A DNA stretch of 64,000 bases, taken from NCBI RefSeq assembly GCF_902635505.1, contig NC_045428.1, positions 300,939,107-301,003,106 on the forward strand. The letters run 5' to 3'. A program made the position numbers and the translations under genes. The notes under the pieces are model-generated. The model had not been told where the DNA came from, ran no database searches, and worked only from the letters and a program-made list of their open reading frames with translations. Positions 1-10,900 of the stretch are shown in pieces. This stretch comes from Sarcophilus harrisii. Its lineage: Eukaryota > Chordata > Mammalia > Dasyuromorphia > Dasyuridae. Position 1 is the first letter of the stretch. The number at the start of each line of letters is the position of its first letter.

Positions 1-157
1 ATCTTGTGAAATAGGTGCTATCATTTTCATATATATACGTATATATATATATAAGCTTTTTTAAAATGCTATGTAAATGTCATGTTATTTTTTATTATTT
101 TCTAGTAGTCATTATGGAGAACTTCAAAAGACTTTACATGATCTGTTTCTTTTATAG

Positions 158-257
158 GACAAGTCCAGAGCGAGATCCCTTAATTCTTCTATCTCGGGAA
201 AATCCAGGACTCGTTGATGCAGAATACACTAAAAATCAGGCCTGGAAATCTGAAAAA
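158..257 (+). CDS. POGLUT1: POGLUT1 internal exon (first in window)
   Basis: The acceptor TTTATAG precedes base 158. The first base completes a split arginine codon carried over from the previous exon. The exon ends after AAA at 257 with the donor GTAATT. It encodes [12 protein letters not shown]... to ...NQAWKSEK. Confidence 0.93.
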
Positions 258-3200
258 GTAATTATTGACAGATTTAGTGCAGTAGATGTTTAATACATAG
301 AATTCTAACCTAGATTTTCTTTGGGTGGTGGGGTGAAGAGGGAGACCACTTAATATGTTAGTAATTGCTAATAAAGAAACCACTTTTTAGTTAACACTGC
401 AAGCTAAGTCAGCATTATTCCTGGTAGTTTTTATTATGGAAAGAAAGTATGTGTCCTTTATATGCCTTCCTTTGTCAAAATGACAACCTTCTAATTCCTT
501 GGAGAGATACTGGCCAGAATATGACAGGTAAATGTAATCTTTTGAAATTTGGAAAGACTTATATGAATCCATTGAGTGGAGTGAGCACAATAACAGAGTA
601 CAATAACAAAACCATTATAAAGAACAACAATAATTTTGAAAGACTTAGGAAATCTAATCAATGCAGTGACCAACCAAGATTCTAGATAACCAATGATAAA
701 ACATCCAAATCACCAACAAGGCAACTATAGTTTTATATGTATATATAGTTTAAATAGTTTAACTATAGTTATTTTTTTTTCTTTTTACATGTCACTCTCA
801 TTTGAAGGACTAAAAGATTTAAAATCTAAAGGGAAATAATGACAAAAAATGCAAATATAAGGGAACATTGTATTACCAGAGTTCAATTTGTATTATAAAG
901 GCCTACTTATCAAAATTGTTTAGTACTGGTTAAAAAAAGTAAATTAGTGATACAGATTGAATTATTTGAAAACAATAGCTCAGTATTTGATAAAGCTGGG
1001 GACATAAATCAGAGAGAAGTTCCCTTCTGTCTGTTAGAAAGATGTGGATGGGATAAGGCAGTTTGACAGAACTTAGATTTAATCAGCATATAATATGATC
1101 TTATCACAATAAGCTTTCAGTGGACATACTACCCTGAGTAATTAAAGTGCTAATGTACAGGGCTCTTTTAAGGCTTACAAAGCACTTGCCTATATTATCG
1201 ATTTTGATCTTTACAGTAATAAATTGTCCAGGATCATTCAGCTGGGGAGATAGGACTTGAACTCAAATCCATTGACTGCAGGGTCACCATTCTAGCCAAT
1301 ATGCCAAGCTTCCACTCTAATCTAATGTGAATATAAAAAGTCACATTATTAAAAAATAAAAGAGAATGAGAGAAAAGGTACCTTTCTCCCCCTAAGATTC
1401 TTAACCAAAGTAGGCAATTTTAAGTACATGAAATTAAAAAGCTTTTGCATAAATAAAACTAATAGAAAGAATAAAAAGGGAACTTGAGAATGGCAAAAAT
1501 ATTTACAGCAAATATAGCTGACAAATCTCTAATATCCAGGCAGCATAGGTATAGAATTAACACAAACATATAAGACCTTAAAAGCCATTCCCCAGTACAA
1601 TGAAATAGCTTTTTAGAATAATTTGACCTTTTGAAAACACGCTCCAAATCATTACTCATAAAAAATAGAAATTAAAACAACTTGGAGGTTATAAACTTCC
1701 CTTAGACTTTGTTTTCTCATGTGTAAAATGTGGTTGGATCAAATGATTTCTGAGGTCCTTTCCTTCTCTAGTTCTATGAATCTATGATGCCAGACCCTTT
1801 AGATTAGCAAAGATGGCAAAAATCAGGAACAATCAGTTCTGTGGGGATACTGGTACAGTAACACACTGATTATGGGGCTGGAAATTGTTTGAAACCTTAC
1901 AGATATCAACTTGGAATTATGCTTTAAAAGTTTTTAAAAAAATCCATATTCTTTAACTCGGAGATTTTGCTATTGGACATATATCCCAAAGAGGTCAAAG
2001 ACAGAAACAAAGCTCCAATATATTTCAAAATATTCATAGAAGCTCAATTTCTGATAACAAAGAAACAGAAACAAAATGGATACCTATTGATTGGAGACTG
2101 ACTAAAGAAAAACTAAATTATGTAAATGTAATAGAATATTATTGTATCATAAATTATGAATATAAAGAATTCAGAGAAACATAGGAAACTTAAATGTGCT
2201 TGATGACTACAACAATTTAAATAAAAGAATATCTGAAAGGAAGCTAGACTTTGGAAAATGAGTAACTAGTGATAGTCCTGGAGAACAAATGAAAAAACAT
2301 GTTTCTCCTCATGGCAAAGAGGAAGGCAACTATGAGGAAAGAAAGGATATATCATCAGAGACAATCCCTTTATCAAGTGGTTGTTACTTAGTCGTTTTTC
2401 CTTGTTACAAGAATTGATTCAGTTTGGAGGAGCTGGAAAGTTTTTTTTTTTTCCCCCTTTTTCAGAAATAATTTTGATGTAAAAATGTAAGGTACCAGTA
2501 AAATGTATTAAGTTTGAGAGGAGGAGAAGAAGGAAAAGGAAGAGAAGAGGGGAAAAAGAGAGTGAGAGAAAGAGACAGAAAGAGGGGGAGGGAGGGTGGG
2601 AAAGAGGAGGGAGGAAGGGATGAAGGGCGGAGGATGGTTTTTGGATTCTGTTTGATGAACTCTTTTTACTTCAAGGGTCTATAAATTTCATGATTTAGTT
2701 TTGAGATTCACACACCAAGAGGTAATCAGACTTTTAGGTATAATCAGATTCTTAAAACTTTTAAGTAAAACAGAATTACTAATTTGTAATGCAAGAAATA
2801 TATAGTAAGAGAATCACTACCAGTAATCCAACCTCTGAAATCTGTCTGTGGACCTCAGTTTAAAAAAATCAGAAAGACTTGATTTTGATTTCTCTCCCTG
2901 TCCCTTATCTAGTATGAATAAGTAAAATGGTGATACTACTACCTGCCTTACCTACCTCCCTATCTCACTTTCTATTTCTCAAGAGTTGTCATGAAGAAAG
3001 AGCATTGTAAACCTTAAAGCACTGTATATAATACAATTTTTTTTAAATTAAGAATAAGGATTATTTCCATTAAGTTAGGATAACTAGATAAGTAATGAAT
3101 TAGCCTCCATTTTAGAGATATTTCATGAAAAGAACTGATAGCAGTTATTCAGAATCAGGGCACTCTCTTTCCCTCAAAAGTCTTATGTTAACAATCATTG

Positions 3201-6200
3201 GAAATATTTTACTTTTAGACTCTCTACTCTAGACTCTGGGCAGAACATCACCTTTATGACATTGATTTTGTAATTAAATAAGCTAAGTAAGTATACATTA
3301 TTCCCTTTAGTGGATTATTTCTACTGCTATATAATTTCATCCATTTTCCATTCATTTTTTGATGTCTTTAAATTGTAACTCCCTGTACTATGATTTCACA
3401 GTAGTCTTTGTGAGTCAAAAAATTGAAAAAGTGTAGGTCATGTACTCTTGAACTGTGGTTCCAAAGCCTTTCAGCAGAAATTATTAAAAAATGAATTACA
3501 TGAAATTAATTTTTAAAAATTTTCTTCTTATTTAAAGGATACTCTTGGAAAACCACCTGCTAAGGAAGTCGCACTTGTGGATCACTGCAAATACAAGTAA
3601 GACTTAAGTTAGATATTTATTTCTCTTTTCCCCCAATATTAATTTAATCATTAACTCTTGGTGAGTCAGTTTTCGTACTTGATACCTAATTGGAATTTAA
3701 GAACAAAATCATAATATTCAGGATAGAATAAAGTTGATGGAGATCTTTATTGATAATTATGCAAAAACTCCTTTGGATCACAATTCAAGCAAACATTTGC
3801 TTAGATAATTTTTTTTCCTTTTTAAAAAAAATTAATAATAGTTTTTATTTTCAAAGCACATTCACTCTTGGAAAACCTTGTATTTCAAGTCCCCCAGCTC
3901 CTCTCCTAGATAGCAAGTAATCCAATATAGGTTAAACCTGCACAATTCTTCTATATATATTTCCCCATTTATCATGCTGCATAAAAAAAAAAAATGAGAA
4001 TAAAAAGGGGGAAAAAATTAGAAAGGAAAAAAAAAATCAAGCAAACAACAACAAAAAAGTTGAAAATACCATGTTGTAATCCAGATTCAGTCCCCATAGT
4101 CTTCTTTCTGAATGTAGATGGCTCTCTCCTTCACAAGTCTGTTGAAATTGGCCTGATCACTGTTGAAAAGAGCCAAGTCCATCTGAGTTGATCATCACAC
4201 AATCTTGTTGCTATATACAATGTTCTCTTGGTTCTACTCACTTCATTTAGCATCAGTTCATGTAAGTCTCTCCAGGTCTCTGAAATCACTCTGCTGATTG
4301 TTTCTTATAGAACAATAATATTCCATTTATTGAGTTAAGTCCATGAGTGATTTTTATACATCATAAACCAAGCAGTGACAGCTCAGCACCGGTGGCAGAG
4401 GGACAGAAGGCTGGGAGCAGCCTGTGCTGGGGAGAAATGCAAGCAGGCTGGCCAGGATTTTGTGAATACTGGAATTTGGTTAGGCCTTGGCCATAGGACA
4501 TTGTAATGGGCTGAAGCTCAAGTTGATGCACTGAGGTCCCAAGCACATGAGGCTAAATAGTAATTGGACCATACTCTATTAATATATATGCTTGGAGAAA
4601 AAATGACCCCTGCCCAAAAAAAAAAAAAAAAAAAAAGAACAATAATATTCCATAACATTCATATATCATAACTTATTCAGCCATTCTCCAACTGAGTTTC
4701 TAGTTCCTTGCCCCTATAGAAAAAGAGCTGCTACAATTATTTCTGTACATGTTGGGTCCCTTTTCCTCCTTTAATATCTCTTTGGGATACGGGCCCAATA
4801 GAGGCACTGCTAGATCAAAGGGTATGCACAATTTGATAACCCTTTCAGCATAGTTCCAAATTGCTCTCCAGAATGATTACATCCATTCACAGTTCTATCA
4901 ACAATGTATTAGTGTCCCAGTTTTTCCTGACAAGATAATTCATTGTTATCATTTCCTGTCATCTTAACCAGTCTGAGAGGTATATAGTAGCACCTCAGAG
5001 TTGTCTTAATTTGCATTTCTCTAAACAAAAGTGATTTAGAGCTTTTTTTATATGATTAGAAATGGCTTTAACTTCATCAGACCATTTTTAAAATTGGGCC
5101 CTGATCATATACGGAAACAGAGAAATGTTTGTGGCTGTTGAAAACTACTTAAAGGGAATAAGGGAGACTGTAGCAGAATTTAGAAAGAGGAGAAGAAAAA
5201 TAGAAAGATATCATCAGTGGGAGAAAAGAAGAAATAGACAAATGATTTTAAAAAGTTGCCATTTGTGGCCAGAAATACTTAGTACTTTTCTCTTTTTCAG
5301 ATACCTTTTTAATTTTCGGGGTGTAGCTGCAAGTTTCCGGTTCAAACACCTTTTTCTGTGTGGCTCACTAGTCTTCCATGTAGGTGAAGAATGGCAAGAA
5401 TTCTTCTATGCACAGCTAAAACCATGGGTTCATTATATCCCAGTCAATACAGATCTATCCAATGTCAGGTATGGAACTGCTATTATGTGAATTTATTGCT
5501 AATGATTTTACCTCTCCCATTTATTTTTGAAAGGCTTTTTTTTTTAATGGAAGTTTTTATTTTAGCTCTTTTGAGCCCAAATTTGAGATTCACATACACA
5601 AACAGATATATGTGTGCATGTATGTATAAAATATTTCTCTTCTACATTAATTGGACTCCAAACTATATTTGGTTTAGAAAAAAAGGTAGAGACCACAGAA
5701 AGAATGTTGGCTGATTTGTTATTATTCATCAGTCACTAGATATCTACTATGTCTGTTAAGTGTACTCTATTAAATGCTAAAGAAGATTCAGAGGTAAATA
5801 AGAAACACTCTTTATTGTCAAAGAACTTGTATATAAGAGGAGCCCATTTTGGTCTAATAGAAATTCATTTGAGCTGTGAAATAGGCCAGCCCTAATTTCT
5901 TGAAAGTAAACATACACCATTCTGATATATATTAAATGATCAAAAAGACTTTAAGATACAGCTTGTAAAAGGCTTAAAGTAAATTTCTTTTTTTTTTTTT
6001 TTTTTTAATAACTTTTTATTGCCAGAACCCATATCAGGGTAATTTTTTTACAACATTATCCCTTGCACTCACTTCTGTTCTGATTTTTCCCCTCCCTCCC
6101 TCCACTCCCTCCCTCAGATGGCAAGCAGTCCTATACATGTTAAAGAGGTTATAGTATATCCTAGATACAATATATGTGTGCAGAACCGAACAGTTCTCTT

Positions 6201-8166
6201 GTTGCTCAGGGAGAATTGGATTCAGAAGGTATAAATAACCCGGGAGTAAAAACAAAAATGCAAACAGTTTACATTCATTTCCTAGTGTTCTTTTTTTGGG
6301 TGTAGCTGCTTCTGTCCATCATTGATCAATTGAAACTGAGTTAGATCTTCTCTTTGTCGAAGAAATCCACTTCCATCAGAATACATCCTCACATAGTATC
6401 GTTGTTGAGGTGTATAATGATCTCCTGGTTCTGCTCATTTCACTTAGCATCAGTTCATGTAAGTCTCGCCAATCCTCTCTGTACTCGTCCTGCTGGTCAT
6501 TTCTTACAGAACAATAGTATTCACATACCACAATTTACTCAACCATTCTCCAATTGATGGGTATCCATTCATTTAAAGTAAATTTCTAAAAACCTCTAAA
6601 TTATTCCTTCATATGTATATAGTACCTTTAGAATTCCATGGGAAAAAAAGGTTTGCAAAAGTAAGTTGTGAAAAATTAAAAAGACTAGTGATTCCCTGGT
6701 GTATAAAGGAAGATTCTAAGTGGTCTGAGTTTAGTCAATAAGAATTTCAGATATTAAGGTGAATACTATGATACCAGCCCAATTGAAAGGTATAAAAGAA
6801 TTTACTTCAATATTCACTGGCCCTTTTAGTTAGCCTTCCTTGTTTCTCCTCTTATGTCTCTCTTCGTGTTCTGATCTTTTCTTTTCAACCTCTCAGCTTT
6901 ACCCCATTTTGCTTTTTCTTTTCTCTGCCTTATTATAACAGAAAATTACATTGTAGTTTAATTGTTGTATTGAGAAGTGAACTTTGAAATGTTAATATTT
7001 TTTTTTAATTCAGCACAGGTAAATTGGATATTTTATATTTCTTTTGGGAGAAATTCATGGCTACCCTGAATTAAGTAGTTTTTAATTTGTTCATGACCTT
7101 TGATAAATGTTATCCCTGCTTTAAGGAGAATACCATAAGTTTTTGTGACCTATTTGTGCTGTTTGTGACTTTTATTTATCTGTGATATCCTTGTCTTCCA
7201 TTAGTAATTTTATGTCATCCATGTTTGGTATAGTCTTATATAGTTCTTTTCATTTTAGGGAACTCCTACAATTTGTGAAAGAAAATGATGATCTAGCCCA
7301 TGAGATTGCTGAGAGGTAAGTTTTATTTCCAAATTTCTTTATATTTCCTACCCTCCTCCTATTTTTTCAATTCCCTTATGTTTGTCATCTTCCCTGATTA
7401 GAATGTATGCTTCTTGAAGGCAGGGATCATCTTTCTTTTTCCTTGTATTTGTATTCCCAACACTTAGCATTGCTGGGAACATATAGTAAGTGCTTAATAT
7501 ATTCTTCTTAATTTGCTTTGCTTACTACTTCCTTATTATTTCCAGTATGCTTTGTATTAAGGGTAGCTAATCGTTTTGTGTGTCATGTACCCTTTGACAA
7601 AATGATGGAGCCTATAAAATAAGGTTTGTTGCCTACATTTATAATAGAAGGAAAAGCTAAGTTTCAATTAAAGGTTAGTGAAAATGAAGAAATTATTTTA
7701 ATTTTTTTTATATACAAGCTTATGGACCCCCTGAAATCTGTCCATATAACAGGTTAAAAATCTCTACTCTAGATAAAGATGTCTTAATATTGTCATGGGC
7801 ATGTCATGAAAGGATTTACCTCCATTCAAGGGATGTAGCTTGTGGTTTTGAAAGAATGAAGAATGTTCTATTTCTTAAAAAAAAAACCCGACAGATTTTT
7901 AGAAAACATTTTTTAAAAAATCTCTTTACAAATACATGTGTCTAGGTATATTAGTATTCACAATTTTCATTAATGATTGACTTGTCATTGCTATCACTTT
8001 TTCCTACAGGGGGCGACAATTTATCATCAACCACTTGAAGATGGATGACATTTCCTGTTACTGGAAGATTTTGTTGACTGAATATTCTAAAACCTTGTCC
8101 TACAAAGTGAAGAAAAAGAAAGATTATAGCAAAATTTCCCCTAAACCTTTGAAAACAGAACTTTAA
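158..8166 (+). CDS. POGLUT1: POGLUT1, protein O-glucosyltransferase 1, last five exons (5'-partial)
   Basis: POGLUT1 is an ER-lumenal family GT90 (CAP10 domain) enzyme that moves glucose, or xylose, from the UDP-sugar to serine in EGF repeats of Notch and other proteins. The window opens in an intron and contains exons 158-257, 3538-3596, 5301-5468, 7259-7315 and 8010-8166, all with AG/GT borders. Joined phases (1, 0, 2, 2, 2 bases) read without a stop for about 179 residues, close to the C-terminal half of the 392-residue human protein. Visible blocks are [40 protein letters not shown] (CAP10 core), [15 protein letters not shown] and the C-terminal KTEL, a KDEL-type ER retrieval signal as in human. 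The next gene downstream on the same strand is TIMMDC1, as in human. The upstream exons, including the signal peptide, are off the left edge. Identification rests on remembered family sequence; the reading frame and splice sites are seen directly. Confidence 0.96.
490..720 (+). mobile_element. L1 LINE 3' region fragment
   Basis: The text around GACTTATATGAATCCATTGAG, an AACAACAATAATTTTGAAAGACT stretch and ATGCAGTGACCAACCAAGATTC parallels the last few hundred bases of the L1 copies elsewhere in the window. It is decayed and no ends can be assigned. Confidence 0.55.
721..1129. other. Intronic stretch without recognised feature
   Basis: AT-rich POGLUT1 intron sequence. Both strands were read and no exon, RNA gene or repeat family was recognised. 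Confidence 0.5.
1130..1320 (-). repeat. MIR SINE, antisense
   Basis: TTAAGGCTTACAAAGCACTT, then the ATCATTCAGCTGGGGAGATAG and ACTTGAACTCAAATCC boxes, follow the order of a reverse-complemented MIR. Confidence 0.65.
1430..2230 (+). mobile_element. L1 LINE, ORF2 C-terminal part, with a MIR-like SINE inside
   Basis: AAATTAAAAAGCTTTTGCAT matches the L1 ORF2 'KLKSFC' region. Further on, ATTGGACATATATCCCAAAGAG and AATAGAATATTATTGTATCAT correspond to '...GIYPKE' and '...MEYYCAI' of ORF2. A MIR-like tail (GTAAAATGTGGTTGGATCAA, about 1690-1790) interrupts it. The copy is heavily decayed. Confidence 0.7.
2516..2633 (+). repeat. Polypurine tract
   Basis: About 118 bases are almost entirely A and G (GAGGAGGAGAAGAAGG-like text through GGAGGGAGGGTGGGAAAGAGG), in a POGLUT1 intron. 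Confidence 0.85.
2890..3030 (+). repeat. MIR SINE 3' part
   Basis: TAAAATGGTGATACTACTACC, GAGTTGTCATGAAGAAAGAG and TGTAAACCTTAAAGCACTGT follow the 3' core of MIR. Confidence 0.6.
3031..3537. other. Intronic stretch without recognised feature
   Basis: AT-rich end of a POGLUT1 intron, running into the exon acceptor at 3537. No repeat family was recognised. Confidence 0.5.
3538..3596 (+). CDS. POGLUT1: POGLUT1 internal exon
   Basis: The acceptor TTTAAAG is followed by GAT ACT CTT GGA. The product is [19 protein letters not shown] plus two bases of a split lysine codon. The donor is GTAAGA. Confidence 0.93.
3800..5095 (-). mobile_element. L1 LINE, antisense 3' part, split by a retroposon
   Basis: The reverse complement carries the L1 ORF2 C-terminal signature: GGGATACGGGCCCAATAGAG (about 4783) back-translates to a '...LLGPYPKE'-type motif, and TTAGCATCAGTTCATGTAAG (about 4250) to the region after 'MEYY'. 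The 3' end lies at the low-coordinate side. It is interrupted at 4327-4635 by a separate insertion with an 18-bp target duplication. Confidence 0.8.
4309..4653 (+). mobile_element. Poly(A)-tailed retroposed sequence of unrecognised family
   Basis: The 18-bp direct repeat AGAACAATAATATTCCAT occurs at 4309-4326 and 4636-4653. Between the copies is about 289 bp of sequence unlike the host L1, closed by a run of about 20 A (4616-4635). Direct repeats plus a poly(A) tail are the hallmarks of L1-mediated retroposition. The body, which includes CTGAAGCTCAAGTTGATGCA and GAGGCTAAATAGTAATTGG, belongs to no SINE or LINE I recognise. It could be a processed RNA or mRNA fragment. Confidence 0.75.
5301..5468 (+). 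CDS. POGLUT1: POGLUT1 internal exon, CAP10 core
   Basis: The exon follows TCTTTTTCAG and ends AG before GTATGG. It encodes [20 protein letters not shown] and continues to ...[13 protein letters not shown]. This is the best conserved segment of the gene in the window. Confidence 0.95.
5974..6587 (-). mobile_element. 5'-truncated L1 LINE, antisense, with target duplication
   Basis: TTAAAGTAAATTTCT flanks the insert at 5974-5988 and 6573-6587. The insert (5989-6572) opens with poly(T) and TTTTTATTGCCAGAACCC and ends in the ORF2 C-terminal part (TTGATGGGTATCCATTCA). It therefore reads as an L1 on the minus strand. The copy looks fairly young, with a perfect 15-bp repeat. Confidence 0.9.
6588..7258. 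other. Intronic stretch without recognised feature
   Basis: POGLUT1 intron running to the acceptor at 7258. No gene or repeat was recognised. Confidence 0.5.
7259..7315 (+). CDS. POGLUT1: POGLUT1 internal exon (57 bp)
   Basis: The acceptor CATTTTAG precedes it and the donor is GTAAGT. It encodes [18 protein letters not shown], flanked by split arginine codons on both sides. It is too short to stand out as an open frame on its own. Confidence 0.93.
7385..7505 (+). repeat. L2 LINE 3' end
   Basis: TAGAATGTATGCTTCTTGAAGG, CAGGGATCATCTTTC and AACATATAGTAAGTGCTTAA follow the L2 3' end in order. Confidence 0.75.
7559..7768. mobile_element. Probable hAT-type non-autonomous DNA transposon
   Basis: GTAGCTAATCGTTTTGTGTG at the left and GGTTAAAAATCTCTACT at the right resemble the inverted 'GGTTCTTAACCTTTT' ends of hAT elements. 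The interior contains CATGTACCCTTTGACAAAAT and TTATGGACCCCCTGAAAT. It is decayed, so the ends are approximate. Confidence 0.5.
8010..8166 (+). CDS. POGLUT1: POGLUT1 terminal coding exon
   Basis: The acceptor TTCCTACAG is followed by [18 protein letters not shown] and a lysine-rich end that finishes in KTEL then TAA at 8164-8166. KTEL matches the human C-terminus and acts as an ER retrieval signal. Confidence 0.95.
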
Positions 8167-9420
8167 AAACTACTGTGATCCTCATGGAAGAGGGACTTCA
8201 TTTAGAAATCTTTGTGATAAGATGCAGAGTATTTCATTTATTTGAATGAAATTATACTTGTCTGTGGTAACTTGTGTCTTATAAGACTCTGTCATCTAAT
8301 TCTGACCAAATAACTGGTCTCCCTTATCTTTCTATAATGAGAGACTAGAAAGATCCAAACTTGCCGAGTCACACATCAATAGAACGGATTTTAGAAGACA
8401 GATTTGTTATCAGAGAATCTAGTATATAATCCTGGCTCTGTTGGACAAGTTATTAAGCTTTCTAGGCCTTGGTTTTCTTATTTATAAAACAAAAATGTTA
8501 AACTAGAGGCTCTTGAAGAAGGTCTCTTTTAGCGCTAGTTTATGATCATATAAATAGCTTTTTTTTTTTTTTTTTTTTTGCTTTACACTAAATATCAACT
8601 AAAAATCAGACTGTGAGTTTTTATGTCTGTGTCTTGGATTAGCTTTGTACAATCTATGCCTCTTTTTACTTATCTATGTAAGAATCATGCTAGTTATATA
8701 TGTGATCACTGTGAAATGAATAATATCTTTTTAGATCTTTTGGGTAAATTATCTAGATGAAACAAGTTGTCATTTGGAAACATCATAGGTTCTGTCTCTG
8801 GAATTCACTGTTTCCTAGGTTTGAGCCTGCTAGCTAATTTTAATTGATGTATATAAAATATTTAGGGATCATTTACTGAAAGATCCATGGGAACAGAAAG
8901 ATGTGTCATGCAAATTTTTTTACTTTTTAAAAAAATATATAAATTTTTTTGTACTTGGGTAAGAAAGATTTTATATTTTTGTGTTAAATGGAACCAATTC
9001 TTAATTATTGCAATTGGACTTCTAACTTCACTTCTAGTCTTCTCATAGCACATTTTATTGAATTTATTCACTCAAATTAACATGAATTTGTTAAGCACTA
9101 CTATATATTAGCTACTGTGCTAAGCATTGGGGAGATAAATAAAAGCAAAAACAATCCTTGCCTTAAAGCAGTTTATAACACATATTTAAATAGGTACATA
9201 AATACAGATATAGAGTAGATGAAAGGTAACTTTAGAGGCAAAGGCTACAGCAATTCAAAACAATTTCAAAAAGCTATCTGTATTTGCATCTTTTTTAAAA
9301 AGGTAGCAGAAGCTATATATGCAAAACACACAAATCTTTACTACTTACTGGAATTGACACTAGTAAGAATTATAATGAGTATATATTTTGTGTGTAACAC
9401 CAGTAATACACTTAAATAAA
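8167..9420 (+). other. POGLUT1 3' UTR and flank, polyadenylation candidates
   Basis: AATAAA occurs at 9138-9143, inside an L2-like stretch, and at 9415-9420. Either could end the transcript; the sequence alone does not decide. A MIR copy lies at about 8400-8540 and an antisense L2 3'-end fragment at about 9075-9210. The rest has no recognisable feature. Confidence 0.35.
8400..8540 (+). repeat. MIR SINE in the POGLUT1 3' flank
   Basis: ATAATCCTGGCTCTGTTGG, the GGCCTTGGTTTTCTTATTTA box and the GCTCTTGAAGAAGGTCTCTT end follow MIR. Confidence 0.6.
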
Positions 9421-10900
9421 TATTGCCAGCTGAAATTTGTGGCACTTGCTACTCTAAGACTCTCCTATAACTCACTTTTATAAAGAATGTATTTCATGCA
9501 AGATCATATAGGACTCTAATTTTTTTCTCCTATGTTTTTAGATAATAGTGAGATCTCTAAAGAATCCATCTACAATATAATGAACTATGAGGGCTGGGAA
9601 TGAAGAGAAATTTGGGTTAAATCAATATGATGTGTGGTGGAACTTATTATATTCATAATATATCCTCTTCCATCCTCTTTAGTAAAAAAGAAATACCTAG
9701 TGATGACACATGTTAAACATTCTCTGATGATGCTTATGCCAACATTTAGAACAAGTTTCTGGACCTTTTTTTCTATAAAGACATACTGTAGAAGGATTGT
9801 CATGAACATTTTATTTTCTCTTTTAATATTATTTTTTCTTTTGTTTTTACATCTTCATATCCAATGATGTCTCTCCCCAATTCTTTATATAAAGCGCTAT
9901 CCTTAGTGACAAAGAGAAAAAAGAGAGAAGAAAAAAAGTTCATTCAAACCAACCAATACATTAACCATGTTTCACAGAATATATATAATCCATATGATTA
10001 TTTTCCTACCTCTATGAAGATGAGAGAGGGTTGTATCTTTTAAGCTGTATTCTATAATGTAGATATATGTAGATAAGGTTTTGTCAGTTTCGATGTGATC
10101 TGCTCTATGCACCCTTCCAAATGAAGTTCCAATATTCTTGTAAAATAGGTGATGTTCTTGAAGTGATCTTCAGATTTAATTGTCACTGGGGCTTAAGTTT
10201 GGTCAGTACCTTGCAATTTCAAGTCTGCTCCCATTGTTCCTATCATATATCCTATATGTGATGTTTTTATATGAAAAAGACTAAGAACTAAATTTTTGAT
10301 TGTCACTAGACACCTTTCTAAAGCACTAATCTTTTCATATGTTTCAACCTTTGGATAATAACCATTAGATATAATAACTGGTCCTCCATTTTTCCTGAAA
10401 GAAATGGGTTCCAACATTTTAATACGGGACCTTTATTTCTTTCCCTCCCTTTCATGCATTTATTTCCCTCTGTATTTCTTCCTTTTCCTCTTTGGTTTTT
10501 ATGCTGTTAATTGGGTTTTTTTTTTTTTATCTTGATTTCTTTGGATAAAAGTCTGATATTAGATATATAAATTTTGCTCTCTAATACAGTGACCAAAAAA
10601 ATGGAGGATAGATGTATTCTCTGATCCATCAATCTTTCAGACCTCTCCAAAACAGGAATTTTGTGCCAAAAATAAAGTATTTTCATCTGTCTCCATGGTC
10701 TGGGATAGAGGTGTGAAACAGCTGCTAAAAGAGCCCACAAAACTACCCAGTATTGCTTGAAACATAAAAAAAGTAATTTGGAAATGTTTAACAAACTAAA
10801 AATGCAATACAACACAAATACTGTTTATTTGTGGTTTTTTAAAGTCAATATGGGGAACTTCTATTTGAATTTGACACCATTAATCTAGGATTCTGAATCT
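9211..10900. other. Intergenic stretch without recognised gene
   Basis: AT-rich DNA between POGLUT1 and TIMMDC1. Open frames here are short and look like chance. No family was recognised with confidence. Confidence 0.45.
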
